Of a stretch of DNA of 44,904 bases, positions 1 through 8,029 are shown piece after piece. The DNA comes from Bacteroidales bacterium. GTDB taxonomy: Bacteria > Bacteroidota > Bacteroidia > Bacteroidales > Muribaculaceae. A program made the translations under genes and the position numbers. Positions within the stretch are counted from its first letter, which is position 1. The number at the start of each line of letters is the position of its first letter. The DNA lies in contig SFGS01000034.1 of NCBI GenBank assembly GCA_004557565.1, positions 1-44,904 on the forward strand, read 5' to 3'. Under the pieces are notes generated by a model that saw only the letters and a program-made list of their open reading frames with translations, had not been told where the DNA came from and ran no database searches.

Positions 1-134
1 AGCGCACAGTCGCACCGCCAAATGCGAAGCATTCCACGTTGCTCCAAGGCTGTTTTTTATGTTTTTGTTTTTGATTCCATTCACGATTCGGCAACAATGT
101 ATAATCTATGCCCAGGAATTTTCCATAGAATTGA
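1..134. repeat. Partial second copy of the foldback repeat (right arm and flank)
   Basis: These bases match positions 10819 to about 10951 closely, with scattered substitutions. The shared stretch includes a perfectly conserved 22 bp segment (46-67 here, 10864-10885 there) that is the right terminal arm of the foldback element described at 10357-10885. The match begins at base 1, so the rest of this copy should lie to the left of the window. As with the other copy, it sits just beyond the stop codon of a minus-strand gene. Confidence 0.85.
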
Positions 135-174
135 AATATGGCGAAGGCATATTCCTACAGTTTGTGCCTGTTTT

Positions 175-1287
175 TTAGAGGGATTGCCAGAAGTTGAGGT
201 AGCGGTTTGCCACTACTGAGGCGGCGTTGTGCTTTACCACGAAATCGCGGCTGTCGTGGCTCAATTTTGGCAGCAAAGCCTTGTTGCTGACAATCCAGCG
301 CAGTTTTTCCTCGATGTCGCCCTCTGGAGTGGGACGCACGTTGATGATGGGGTGGTTGGTGGTTTCGCCAATCAAATCGTAATATTCAGGTTCTGCGCCC
401 GATACTGCCACCAAGCCTTGCGCCATGGCGAGAAGTGCATTTGTGGCTGGCGTGTAGGAGTAGAGTTGGTCGAGCAGCACATGGCTGCGGTTCATGCGGC
501 GCACATACTCGTCGTAGGGCAGATTTTCCACTCGCTCAATGTCGCACAGGTCGGGCATTTCGCGATGCACATTTTCAAGTGCTGCGAGCAGGCGGTCGGT
601 GCCTTTCAGAATGTTGCGGTTGCGCTGAATTCCGATGAAGAATCGCACCTTTTCGGGCTCTTCGTCAATGAAGTGTGGCGTAAGATTTTCCACATCAATC
701 GGCAGCCCAGCGTGAATTACCTTATCGCCCATAATCGGTGCGTAAGCCACATAATATTCCCACAGGCAAGCCACCACGCCATCAATGCGCTCCAGCACAT
801 AATCGCTGTGGCGCTTCATGAAGTCGGCTTTCCAGTTGTCCTCCTCATATTCCTCATATTCCTTCGATTGGTAGAATGGCGATGGCTCGTTGCCAATCAT
901 GTAGTCGCTGTAGCGGTATGTTTTGCCGTCGAAGCAAGCGTGGTAGTACACATAATCGGTGCCGAGTGCCGAGAGCACAATCTTACCGTTATGCTTTTTC
1001 AGATAGTCGAAAATGGGTCTGATGCGCCATGGCTTCAGTTGCAAGAAAATAGGGTTGGATAGTTCCACAATGTCGAAACCACGCATCTTGTGCAGGTTCG
1101 TCAAGAGTTTCGCCACATATTGCACAGCCCCGATTTTGCCAGGATTGCGTCGCAAGTCAATGTCGCGGCTGGTGTTCATCCACCCCGAACCGTTAGATGC
1201 CACAATGGCGTGATGCCCCATCTTGCGCAGTTGCTGTGCCAGACAGTGGTGCATATTGCTCGCGTCGCCTACAAATAGAATTTTCAT
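175..1287 (-). CDS. Glycosyltransferase, GT-B / family 4-like
   Basis: The 370-residue cytosolic protein starts with a Rossmann-type strand (MKILFVGD) followed by a helix, as in the N-terminal half of GT-B glycosyltransferases. The C-terminal half has a donor-domain pattern: FIGIQRNRNILKGTDRL, then NRSHVLLDQ, then ATNALLAMAQGLVAVSG and a following acidic EPEYY. Donor and acceptor cannot be read from the sequence. An upstream in-frame extension exists (ATG at 1305 and a TTG at 1401), but the promoter -7 box at 1293-1300 lies between those starts and this one, so ATG 1287 is chosen. The gene is divergent from asd and has no obvious partner. The fold is fairly certain, the substrate unknown. Confidence 0.72.
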   Translation of the reverse strand: MKILFVGDASNMHHCLAQQLRKMGHHAIVASNGSGWMNTSRDIDLRRNPGKIGAVQYVAKLLTNLHKMRGFDIVELSNPIFLQLKPWRIRPIFDYLKKHNGKIVLSALGTDYVYYHACFDGKTYRYSDYMIGNEPSPFYQSKEYEEYEEDNWKADFMKRHSDYVLERIDGVVACLWEYYVAYAPIMGDKVIHAGLPIDVENLTPHFIDEEPEKVRFFIGIQRNRNILKGTDRLLAALENVHREMPDLCDIERVENLPYDEYVRRMNRSHVLLDQLYSYTPATNALLAMAQGLVAVSGAEPEYYDLIGETTNHPIINVRPTPEGDIEEKLRWIVSNKALLPKLSHDSRDFVVKHNAASVVANRYLNFWQSL

Positions 1288-1292
1288 CACCT

Positions 1293-1324
1293 CAAAGTTA
1301 GCCATTTTTCCGTTATTTTGCAAA
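1293..1324 (-). promoter_or_regulatory. Promoter of the glycosyltransferase gene (possibly leaderless)
   Basis: Read on the minus strand there is a TTTTG -33 box (plus 1321-1325), a 20 bp spacer and a perfect TAACTTTG -7 box (1300-1293). The -7 box ends only five bases before the ATG at 1287, so transcription should begin at or within a few bases of the start codon. Confidence 0.65.
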
Positions 1325-1404
1325 AAATGATATTGCGCAAGCCCTTGCAGAGTGTGGTGTGTTCTAAAAGATAGTTGGTGCGGAGGAAATGTGTATGGCA
1401 AGTG

Positions 1405-1435
1405 TTGCTTTAGTCAAAAAGAAACACTAACTTTG
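1405..1435 (+). promoter_or_regulatory. Promoter of asd
   Basis: TTG at 1405-1407, a 20 bp spacer and a consensus Bacteroidetes -7 box TAACTTTG at 1428-1435, followed by a leader of about 30 nt before the asd ATG at 1470. Confidence 0.7.
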
Positions 1436-1469
1436 CGTGTTATTTAATCAAAAACGATTTTGTGAAAAA

Positions 1470-2489
1470 ATGAAAGTTGCTATTGTTGGCGCCAGCGGCG
1501 CAGTTGGACAGGAATTTATGAGAGTGCTCGATGAGCAAAACTTCCCAATCGACGAGCTCGTGCTCTTCGGTTCGGAGCGTAGTGCTGGTCGTATATTCAC
1601 TTTCCGTGGCAAAGACCACGTGGTTCAGCTGTTGCAGCACAATGACGACTTCAAGGGTATTGACATCGCGTTTGTGTCGGCAGGTGCTGGCACAGCAAAG
1701 GAGTTTGCACCCACTATCACCAAGTTCGGCACCATTATGATTGATAACTCAAGTGCCTTCCGCATGGACGACGATGTGCCATTGGTGGTGCCTGAAGTGA
1801 ATGCCGAAGATGCGCTCTGCACTCCACGCAACATCATCGCTAACCCTAACTGCACCACCATTCTGATGGTGGTGGCATTGAAACCACTCGACAATATTTC
1901 GCACATCAAGAATGTGCAGGTTTCCACCTATCAGGCAGCCAGCGGCGCCGGCTTGGAGGCGATGGACGAACTCGCGCTCCAATTCTCAGAAATTGCAACC
2001 AATAAGGACACGGTGACCGTTCGCCATTTCCAACACCAGTTGGCATATAATGTGATTCCACACATCGATATGTTTATGGATAATGGCTACACTCGCGAGG
2101 AAACCAAAATGTATAACGAAACACGCAAAATCATGCACTCAGATATCCGCGTGAGTGCCACATGTGTGCGTGTGCCAGTGATTCGTGCGCATAGCGAGTC
2201 GGTGTGGATTGAGACCGAGCGTCCAATCACTCCCGACGAGGCACGTCGCGCGCTGATGGGAGCCCCAGGTGTTACTGTGGTAGATAATCCATCATGCAAC
2301 GAATATCCTATGCCTCTTTACGTGAACCGTCAAGACCCTGTGTATGTGGGCCGTATTCGTGAAGACTATAGTAGCGACAATGGCTTGACATTCTGGGTGG
2401 TGGGCGACCAAATCAAGAAAGGCGCAGCCCTCAATGCGGTGCAAATCGGACAATACCTTTACCAAAAGGGCGTGTTCAATAAAAAGTAA
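1470..2489 (+). CDS. asd: Aspartate-semialdehyde dehydrogenase
   Basis: Catalyses NADPH-dependent reduction of L-aspartyl-4-phosphate to aspartate semialdehyde, the branch point for lysine/diaminopimelate, threonine and methionine. The 339-residue protein opens with the nucleotide-binding motif GASGAVGQ (residues 8-15), has the catalytic cysteine in ANPNCTT (near residue 130), the substrate-loop motif YQAASGAG, and a histidine in the RVPVIRAHSE segment. Length fits the family. ATG 1470 is used because it begins MKVAIVGAS directly and lies downstream of the promoter; the ATG further upstream would add a non-homologous tail. Single gene, ending before the hairpin at 2575. Confidence 0.96.
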   Translation: MKVAIVGASGAVGQEFMRVLDEQNFPIDELVLFGSERSAGRIFTFRGKDHVVQLLQHNDDFKGIDIAFVSAGAGTAKEFAPTITKFGTIMIDNSSAFRMDDDVPLVVPEVNAEDALCTPRNIIANPNCTTILMVVALKPLDNISHIKNVQVSTYQAASGAGLEAMDELALQFSEIATNKDTVTVRHFQHQLAYNVIPHIDMFMDNGYTREETKMYNETRKIMHSDIRVSATCVRVPVIRAHSESVWIETERPITPDEARRALMGAPGVTVVDNPSCNEYPMPLYVNRQDPVYVGRIREDYSSDNGLTFWVVGDQIKKGAALNAVQIGQYLYQKGVFNKK

Positions 2490-2574
2490 GAACAAAACAA
2501 ATATTAATAGTAGAATGCTTTTCATAGTAAGTAACACAATTATTTAGAAACTGCTAATTTTTTTTCAAAACACG

Positions 2575-2608
2575 AAAGCCGCGTCACTCGTGAGAGCAAC
2601 GCGGCTTT
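2575..2608. terminator. Bidirectional terminator between asd and the WG-repeat gene
   Basis: A perfect 10 bp stem, AAAGCCGCGT at 2575-2584 with ACGCGGCTTT at 2599-2608, with a 14 nt loop. T-rich sequence follows on the plus side (TTTTG, then a T5 run), and a run of A eight to twenty bases before it gives T on the minus side. It lies between two convergent genes, so it probably serves both. Confidence 0.8.
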
Positions 2609-2628
2609 TGATGCTTTTTGGGTGGGGG

Positions 2629-3891
2629 TTAGAAGGTGGAGTTGCCGTTGTGGTCGATGTAGCCCCATTTGCCGTTTTTTCTTACGGCTGCCACGCCGTT
2701 GCTGAAGCGGTAGCTGCTGCTAAGCATGTCGCCTGACACGCATGATGGGGTGTAGTCGTATTCGCATGGAATGGCTTGGGTGCCGTCGGGCTTGATGAAT
2801 CCGAATTTCTTGTCGGCAGAGTTGAGTGCCACGCCTTCGTAAACGGGTCCTTCAACCTTGAACGCTGGGCGCACCATCATCTTATCCATTAAGCGATAGA
2901 CTGTGATTGATTCGGTGCCAACGAAGTCTTCCGCTCCCGAAAGGGTGTAGCCTTCGTGGAAGTCGGCGATGAATTTTGGCATTGCAATCTCATCGGTGTA
3001 GTAGCGCATAGGTATCACCTCTGTGCCAGTGGTGTCGATGAATCCGTATTGCTGTTCGTTGGAAGTAAACCATGCCATGCCTTCGTGGAAGTCGCCAGTT
3101 TTCAAACCCTCTTTGCATGAGAAAAGCACATTGCCTTTGACGTCGATGTAGCTGTATTCGTAGGGGAATTGCGCATCGGCATTGTCTTCCTTATATATAG
3201 CCACTGCGGCTTTGCCCTCGCTGAATGGATTGGCGGCATCGTATTTGCAGGGCACCACCTCTTCGCCTTGCTTATTGATGTAGCCATACTTGGCATTGCC
3301 TTCATCGTCCATCTTCACCACGCAAGCCAAGCCGTCGTGGAACGCATAGTTGAGCATACCGGCATCGGCAACGAAGTATTTTGCGCCGTCGAGCACCTTA
3401 TTGCCCTGCTTGTCGATAAATCCCTGGTATTCGTCGTTGGCAACCCATGCGAGCCCTTCGCTAAAGTCGGCAGCCTCGTCGTAGATATAATCCACCACCA
3501 GTTTGCCTTCCTTGTTCATGTAGCCCCATTTCAGCACACGCTCGTAGTTGTGTTTCGCGCCAGAGGTTTCCTTTGCCACAGGCACCATTCCCTCGCTGAA
3601 GTTGCGGATATAGCCGTTGTCGCGGAAAAATCCGTAGTCCTCACGGTCGATGCACACATCGTATTGCTTCGGAATGCTGCATGTTATCACTTCTTTGCCA
3701 TCGCTGCTGATATAGCCCCATTTGCCGTCTTTCAGCACGGCAGCCATACCGTCGTGGAAAGTTTGTACCACATCGTATTGCTTCACTGCGTTGCAGAAGT
3801 CGGGTGTGAGCTCCACATTTTGAGCTTTGGCTCCCCAAGCGCAGGCAAGTGCTACGGAAAGGCAGATTGCTCTTTTTGAAAACTTATTCAT
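2629..3891 (-). CDS. Secreted WG (KWG) repeat protein
   Basis: A 420-residue protein with a clear signal peptide (basic start, hydrophobic core, cleavage near AKAQ at residues 21-24). The mature part is almost entirely WG repeats: about eight units of the form KWGYI-x-x-x-G-K-x-V-x-P-x-Y-x-x-A-x-x-F-x-x-G, for example DGKWGYISSDG near residue 57 and GKWGYIDHNG near the C-terminus. WG repeats are thought to form beta-propeller-like or solenoid scaffolds; no enzymatic motif is visible. It should be periplasmic or surface exposed. It lies 77 bp downstream of argB on the same strand but has no evident metabolic link to it. Function unknown. Confidence 0.88.
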   Translation of the reverse strand: MNKFSKRAICLSVALACAWGAKAQNVELTPDFCNAVKQYDVVQTFHDGMAAVLKDGKWGYISSDGKEVITCSIPKQYDVCIDREDYGFFRDNGYIRNFSEGMVPVAKETSGAKHNYERVLKWGYMNKEGKLVVDYIYDEAADFSEGLAWVANDEYQGFIDKQGNKVLDGAKYFVADAGMLNYAFHDGLACVVKMDDEGNAKYGYINKQGEEVVPCKYDAANPFSEGKAAVAIYKEDNADAQFPYEYSYIDVKGNVLFSCKEGLKTGDFHEGMAWFTSNEQQYGFIDTTGTEVIPMRYYTDEIAMPKFIADFHEGYTLSGAEDFVGTESITVYRLMDKMMVRPAFKVEGPVYEGVALNSADKKFGFIKPDGTQAIPCEYDYTPSCVSGDMLSSSYRFSNGVAAVRKNGKWGYIDHNGNSTF

Positions 3892-3968
3892 CGTATTTCT
3901 ATTTTGTTGTTATCAATTTTCTTGGTTTGACTTGCAGTTGCCGTTTTGGTTTAAGACTGAAAGCCAAA

Positions 3969-4745
3969 TTATTTGATGTGTGTGCCTTGGCTGAGGTTGC
4001 CGAGGCTGCTTGCATGGGTGATAATCACCTCTTTCACGCCATTGTCGATGGTGGAGAAAGCGTTGTCGAGTTTTGGAATCATGCCATCGGTAATCACGCC
4101 CTCGCTTTTCAACGCCTCATATTCGCTGCGGTTGAGCGATGGAATCACGCTGTCATCATCGTTGGCATCACGAAGCACACCACGCTTTTCGAAGCAAAAA
4201 ACCAGCGTCACATCGTAGTATGGCGCAAGTCCTTTGGCTGTTTCGGCTGCGATGGTGTCGGCGTTGGTGTTGAGGATATGCCCTTGCCCATCGTGGGAGA
4301 GCGGAGCCATCACAGGCACCACGCCATTCTCTATGAGGGAGGAGAGCGCCTTGCCATCTACCTTTTTTACATCGCCTACCCAGCCGTAGTCCACCGTCTT
4401 AACAGGGCGCTTCTCGCTGAGAATCACATTCATGTCGGCACCGCACAAGCCTATGGCGTTGGTGCCATTCGCTTGCAGGAGCGTGACCACACGCTTGTTT
4501 ACCAATCCGGCATAAACCATGGTCACCACATCAATCATCTTATCGTCGGTGATGCGACGGCCTTCCACCATAGTGGTTTCGATGCCGAGAGCGGCGGCGG
4601 TTTTCGTAGCCAACACGCCACCACCGTGCACCATCACCTTGCGGCCTTCCAGTTTAGAAAGGTCACTGATAAGCTGGTTGAGGGCAACGGGGTTTTCCAC
4701 CACCTTGCCCCCAACCTTTACCAGAAGGAGTTTTTGTTTTGTCAT
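3969..4745 (-). CDS. argB: Acetylglutamate kinase (or acylglutamate kinase)
   Basis: Phosphorylates N-acetyl-L-glutamate with ATP, the second step of arginine synthesis. The 258-residue protein has the amino-acid kinase fold: VKVGGKVV near the N-terminus (ATP-binding lysine), VHGGG (residues 40-44), the EGRRITD segment, LCGADMN, the NTNADTIAAETA motif near residue 160, and VITDGMIPK with the late catalytic lysine. Bacteroides species are known to make arginine through succinylated intermediates, so the true substrate could be N-succinylglutamate; sequence reading alone cannot decide. It starts 35 bp after the prfB stop and may be transcribed with it. An ArgE-type deacylase lies at 9238. Confidence 0.93.
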   Translation of the reverse strand: MTKQKLLLVKVGGKVVENPVALNQLISDLSKLEGRKVMVHGGGVLATKTAAALGIETTMVEGRRITDDKMIDVVTMVYAGLVNKRVVTLLQANGTNAIGLCGADMNVILSEKRPVKTVDYGWVGDVKKVDGKALSSLIENGVVPVMAPLSHDGQGHILNTNADTIAAETAKGLAPYYDVTLVFCFEKRGVLRDANDDDSVIPSLNRSEYEALKSEGVITDGMIPKLDNAFSTIDNGVKEVIITHASSLGNLSQGTHIK

Positions 4746-4780
4746 CGTTATTTTTCTTTCATAGAATGTGGGCGTGACGC

Positions 4781-5891
4781 TTATTCAGCGCCAAACTCCA
4801 TAAGGTAAGCCTTGATAAACTCGTCGATGTCGCCGTCCATCACACCATTCACATTGCTTGTCTGATAGTTGGTGCGGTGGTCTTTCACACGGCGGTCGTC
4901 GAACACATAACTGCGGATTTGGCTACCCCATTCAATTTTCTTCTTTGAGTCTTCCACTTTGCGTTGCTCTTCCTGACGGTGTTGCAACTCCTTGTTGTAG
5001 AGGATTGACTTCAAGTTGCGGAGTGCGTTTTCGCGGTTCTTTGGCTGGTCGCGGGTTTCGGTGTTTTCAACCAAAATTTCCTCTTCCTCGCCAGTGTATG
5101 GGTCTTTGTACTGATAGCGAGCGCGCACACCCGATTCCACCTTATTCACATTCTGACCACCAGCGCCACCGCTTCGGAAAGTGTCCCAAGTGAGGCGTGC
5201 AGGGTCGATTTCAATCTCGATGGTATCGTCGATGAGCGGAGTCACAAACACAGATGCGAACGAGGTCATACGCTTGCCTTGGGCATTGTAGGGCGACACA
5301 CGCACCAAGCGGTGCACACCGTTCTCGCTCTTCAAATATCCGTAGGCAAATGCGCCTTCCACGCTGATAGTTACCGATTTGATGCCGGCTTCATCACCGT
5401 CGATGAGGTGTTCGATAGATGTTTTGTAGCCGTGGCGTTCGCACCAGCGCAAGTAGAGACGCATCAGCATCGATGCCCAGTCTTGACTTTCGGTGCCGCC
5501 TGCTCCTGAATTGATTTTCAGGATAGCGTCCATCTTGTCTTCTTCGCCGCGCAGCATATTGCGCAACTCCAGTTTCTCAATCTTGTCTTTAGCCACGCTG
5601 TAGAGGTTGTCGAGTTCTTCTTCCGAGATTACGCCTTCCTTCACGAAGTCGAATCCCACTTCCACTTCACCCACAGCTTGCTCCACTTCCTTGCTACTGT
5701 CGATCCAGAAGCGCAGCATTTTTATTTTTTTCATTTGTGCTTCGGCAGCCTTTTGGTCGAGCCAGAAGTCGGGCACATGTGTGCGTAATTCCTCTTCTTC
5801 TACTTCAATTTTCTTGCTGTCGATGTCAAAGATACCTCCTCAACGCATCCGAGCGTTCTTGTATCTCTTTTAATTGTTCTTGTGTAATCAT
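4781..5891 (-). CDS. prfB: Peptide chain release factor 2, programmed +1 frameshift
   Basis: Releases peptides at UGA and UAA. The gene is in two frames. The first 21 codons start at ATG 5891 (MITQEQLKEIQ...LRRYL) and end in an in-frame TGA (5828-5826). A +1 shift at CTT-T then continues with GAC ATC GAC for another 348 residues to the stop at 4781, giving 369 residues, normal for RF2. The C-terminal ORF contains the catalytic GGQ loop (SGGAGGQNVNK) and the stop-codon recognition loop, which reads SPY where E. coli RF2 has SPF. High RF2 normally terminates at the TGA and lowers its own synthesis, so the gene is self-regulated. A -7-like box (TAAATTTG) lies at 5951-5944 without a clear -33. 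Confidence 0.96.
5826..5840 (-). promoter_or_regulatory. prfB: prfB recoding site
   Basis: On the minus strand the sequence is AGG AGG TAT CTT TGA C. This has the Shine-Dalgarno-like AGGAGG (5840-5835), one spacer codon TAT, the slippery CTT and the UGA stop with a following C (context favouring slow termination). Spacing is the same as in the E. coli prfB frameshift site. Confidence 0.97.
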
Positions 5892-6021
5892 CTGAGCTCA
5901 ATGATTTGTGTTGTTAATACTATGTTTATTTAATTCTAAAAGTCAAATTTATTTTAGGAGAGGCACAAGTATCGTTTTAACTTCTTCAACTCCTTAACTT
6001 CTTAATCTCTGTGTAAGAAAT

Positions 6022-7775
6022 TTACTTTTTTTCAGCGGCTGCGTAAACTGCGTCGATGAGTTTAGCGTAGCGCTTGTTGATTACCTTACGACGAATTTTC
6101 AGCGTGTTGGTGAGTTCGCCAGTTTCCATAGTGAATGGGCGAGGCATCAAGATGAAACGCTTGATTTGTTCGTAACTGGCAAGGTCTTTTTGCCATTCGT
6201 TGATGCGCTGTTCCATCATTTTGCGAATATCCTTGTTGTTCACCAGGTCGGCGATGTCGGTATATTCGATTTTCTTCTTTTTAGCGTAAGCCTTCAGCGC
6301 ATCGAAAGAAGGCACGATGAGTGCTGACACGAATTTTCTGCCATCGCCAATCACAGCGGCTTGCTCGATAAAGAGGTCTTGACCGAGGCGAGTTTCAAGC
6401 ACTTGTGGTGCGATGTACTTGCCGTTGCTGGTCTTGAAAAGGTCTTTCAAGCGCTCAGTGATAATGAGTTGGCCGTGTTCGTTGATTGCGCCACAGTCGC
6501 CTGTGTGGAACCAGCCATCTTTGTCGATTGCCTTAGCGGTTTCCTCAGGCTTGTGGTAGTAGCCCTTCATAATAGTAGGACCTTTTACCAGAATTTCGTT
6601 CTCGTCGCCTATTTTCACCTTCACGCCAGGGATAGGAGTGCCGATAGTGCCTAATTCCCAGTTGGTGTCGGGGAGCGCAGAAATTCGGTGATATTGTCGG
6701 AGAGCATAGCACCAGCGGTAGGGAAGAGGTGTGGCTGCTCGAAACCGATAGCGGAGCGAAGGCGGCTATACACCTTCTTGTCGAAGTATTGATACTGCTT
6801 TTCAAGCAGCATTGGCACCTTCTTGCCAGTGCGCACATATTTCATCTCACGCTTCTTAGCCACGGCTATTGCACGCTTGAAAAGCATTCTTACCATAGGT
6901 GCGGCATTTTCCACATTGTTGACAATAGCGGTATATACCTTTTCCCAGAAGCGAGGCACGCTACACATGCAAGTGGGGTGAACCTCCTTCACCGTCTTTT
7001 GGATTTCCTTTGGATTGTAGTTGATTACGATGCGAATGCCATTTGCAAGGCAAACAACGCTCCAACCCAATTCAAAGATATGGCTAAAGGGCAAGAAACT
7101 CAGCGACAAGTCGGTTTCGTCGTTCAGGCTTGGAATGCGCATGTTGTGCGCCAGAATGGCGGCGTTGAAGTTGGAGTGGCAGAGCATCACACCCTTGGGC
7201 AAGCCAGTGGTGCCGGAAGTGTAGATGAGCACCATCAGGTCGGATGGCAAAGCGCTCTCTTTGCGCTTGTTCAGAAGTTCAACGTCGGCATCTTCGCCCC
7301 AGTCGAGAAATTCTTCCCAAGTCATGCTGATTTTATCGTCGGCACGCTTCTCAACGAGCGGATTGTAGGTGACCACATATTTCAGTGACGGACATTCGTC
7401 AACGATTTCCATCGCAATGTCGTATTGCTGTTGGTCGCCCACGAACAGCACGAGAGTCTGTGCATCGTTAATGATGTAGGCGGCTTCATTCTTGCTGCTG
7501 GTGGCATAGATGGGCACAGCCACGCCACGGTTGTAGTATGCGGCAAAGTGAGTGGTCAGAATTTCGGGGCAGTTTTGGGAGAAGATTGCCACCTTGTCTT
7601 CCACATCCAAACCTGCTTTATATAGCGATTTAGCTTCTCGTTCAATATTGGTTTTGAACTGGTTCCAAGAAATGGACATCCATTCCTGGGTTTTATAATC
7701 ACGGAAACGGAGAGCCTCGCGGTCGCCGAATCTACGAGCTTGAGTGCTGATGAGTTCAACTAATTCGTTTACCAT
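6022..7775 (-). pseudogene. Disrupted long-chain acyl-CoA synthetase (FadD-type)
   Basis: An AMP-forming acyl-CoA ligase gene broken by an internal deletion and frameshift. The first part (7775 to a TAG at 6651) has the P-loop YTSGTTGLPKG and runs to TAGAMLSDNITEFLR. The reading then shifts; another frame resumes at about 6670 as LPDTNWELGTIGTPIPG and continues through the GWFHTGD motif, the RLKDLFKTSNGKYIAP hinge and the C-terminal lysine region (GELTNTLKIRRK) to the stop at 6022. Compared with the family, roughly 20-30 residues are missing at the junction, including the YGxTE/SE segment that binds ATP and Mg. The product should be inactive unless the gap is an assembly error. A -7-like TAAATTTG lies at 7809-7802. 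Confidence 0.85.
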
Positions 7776-7944
7776 CTTTTGTAGTTATTGATTTTCCACT
7801 ACAAATTTACTCAAAATCCCCTTAATAGTAGTTAAATCCTCGCTTATATTAACATCAATTCCAATAATGCCGTAAAAAAAACCAATTATTAACACTTTGC
7901 CATAGCACCCTCTGAGCCACTATTCTTCCTTTGTTTTTTGGTGG

Positions 7945-7980
7945 TTTTTGGCAGAGTGTTGCAGATTTTTCATATATTTG
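7945..7980 (+). promoter_or_regulatory. Promoter of the C1 peptidase gene
   Basis: A TTTTTG run ends at 7950 and a consensus-type -7 box TATATTTG lies at 7973-7980; the 22 bp spacer is a little long. The leader to ATG 8030 would be about 45 nt. Confidence 0.5.
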
Positions 7981-8029
7981 TAGAAGTGAAACATTTTACC
8001 TTCGTAAGAATACAAAAAATAATGAAGAT

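Noticed and set aside
229..1062. Long plus-strand ORF opposite the glycosyltransferase
   Set aside because: It is antisense to a recognisable protein, has low-complexity His/Val-rich translation and no promoter of its own.
3169..4808. Two plus-strand ORFs opposite the WG-repeat gene and argB
   Set aside because: Antisense to well-supported genes; no motif is recognisable.
6022..6624. Separate gene for the C-terminal half of the acyl-CoA synthetase
   Set aside because: It begins at a GTG inside the family's conserved core and lacks any promoter; it is the rest of one broken gene.
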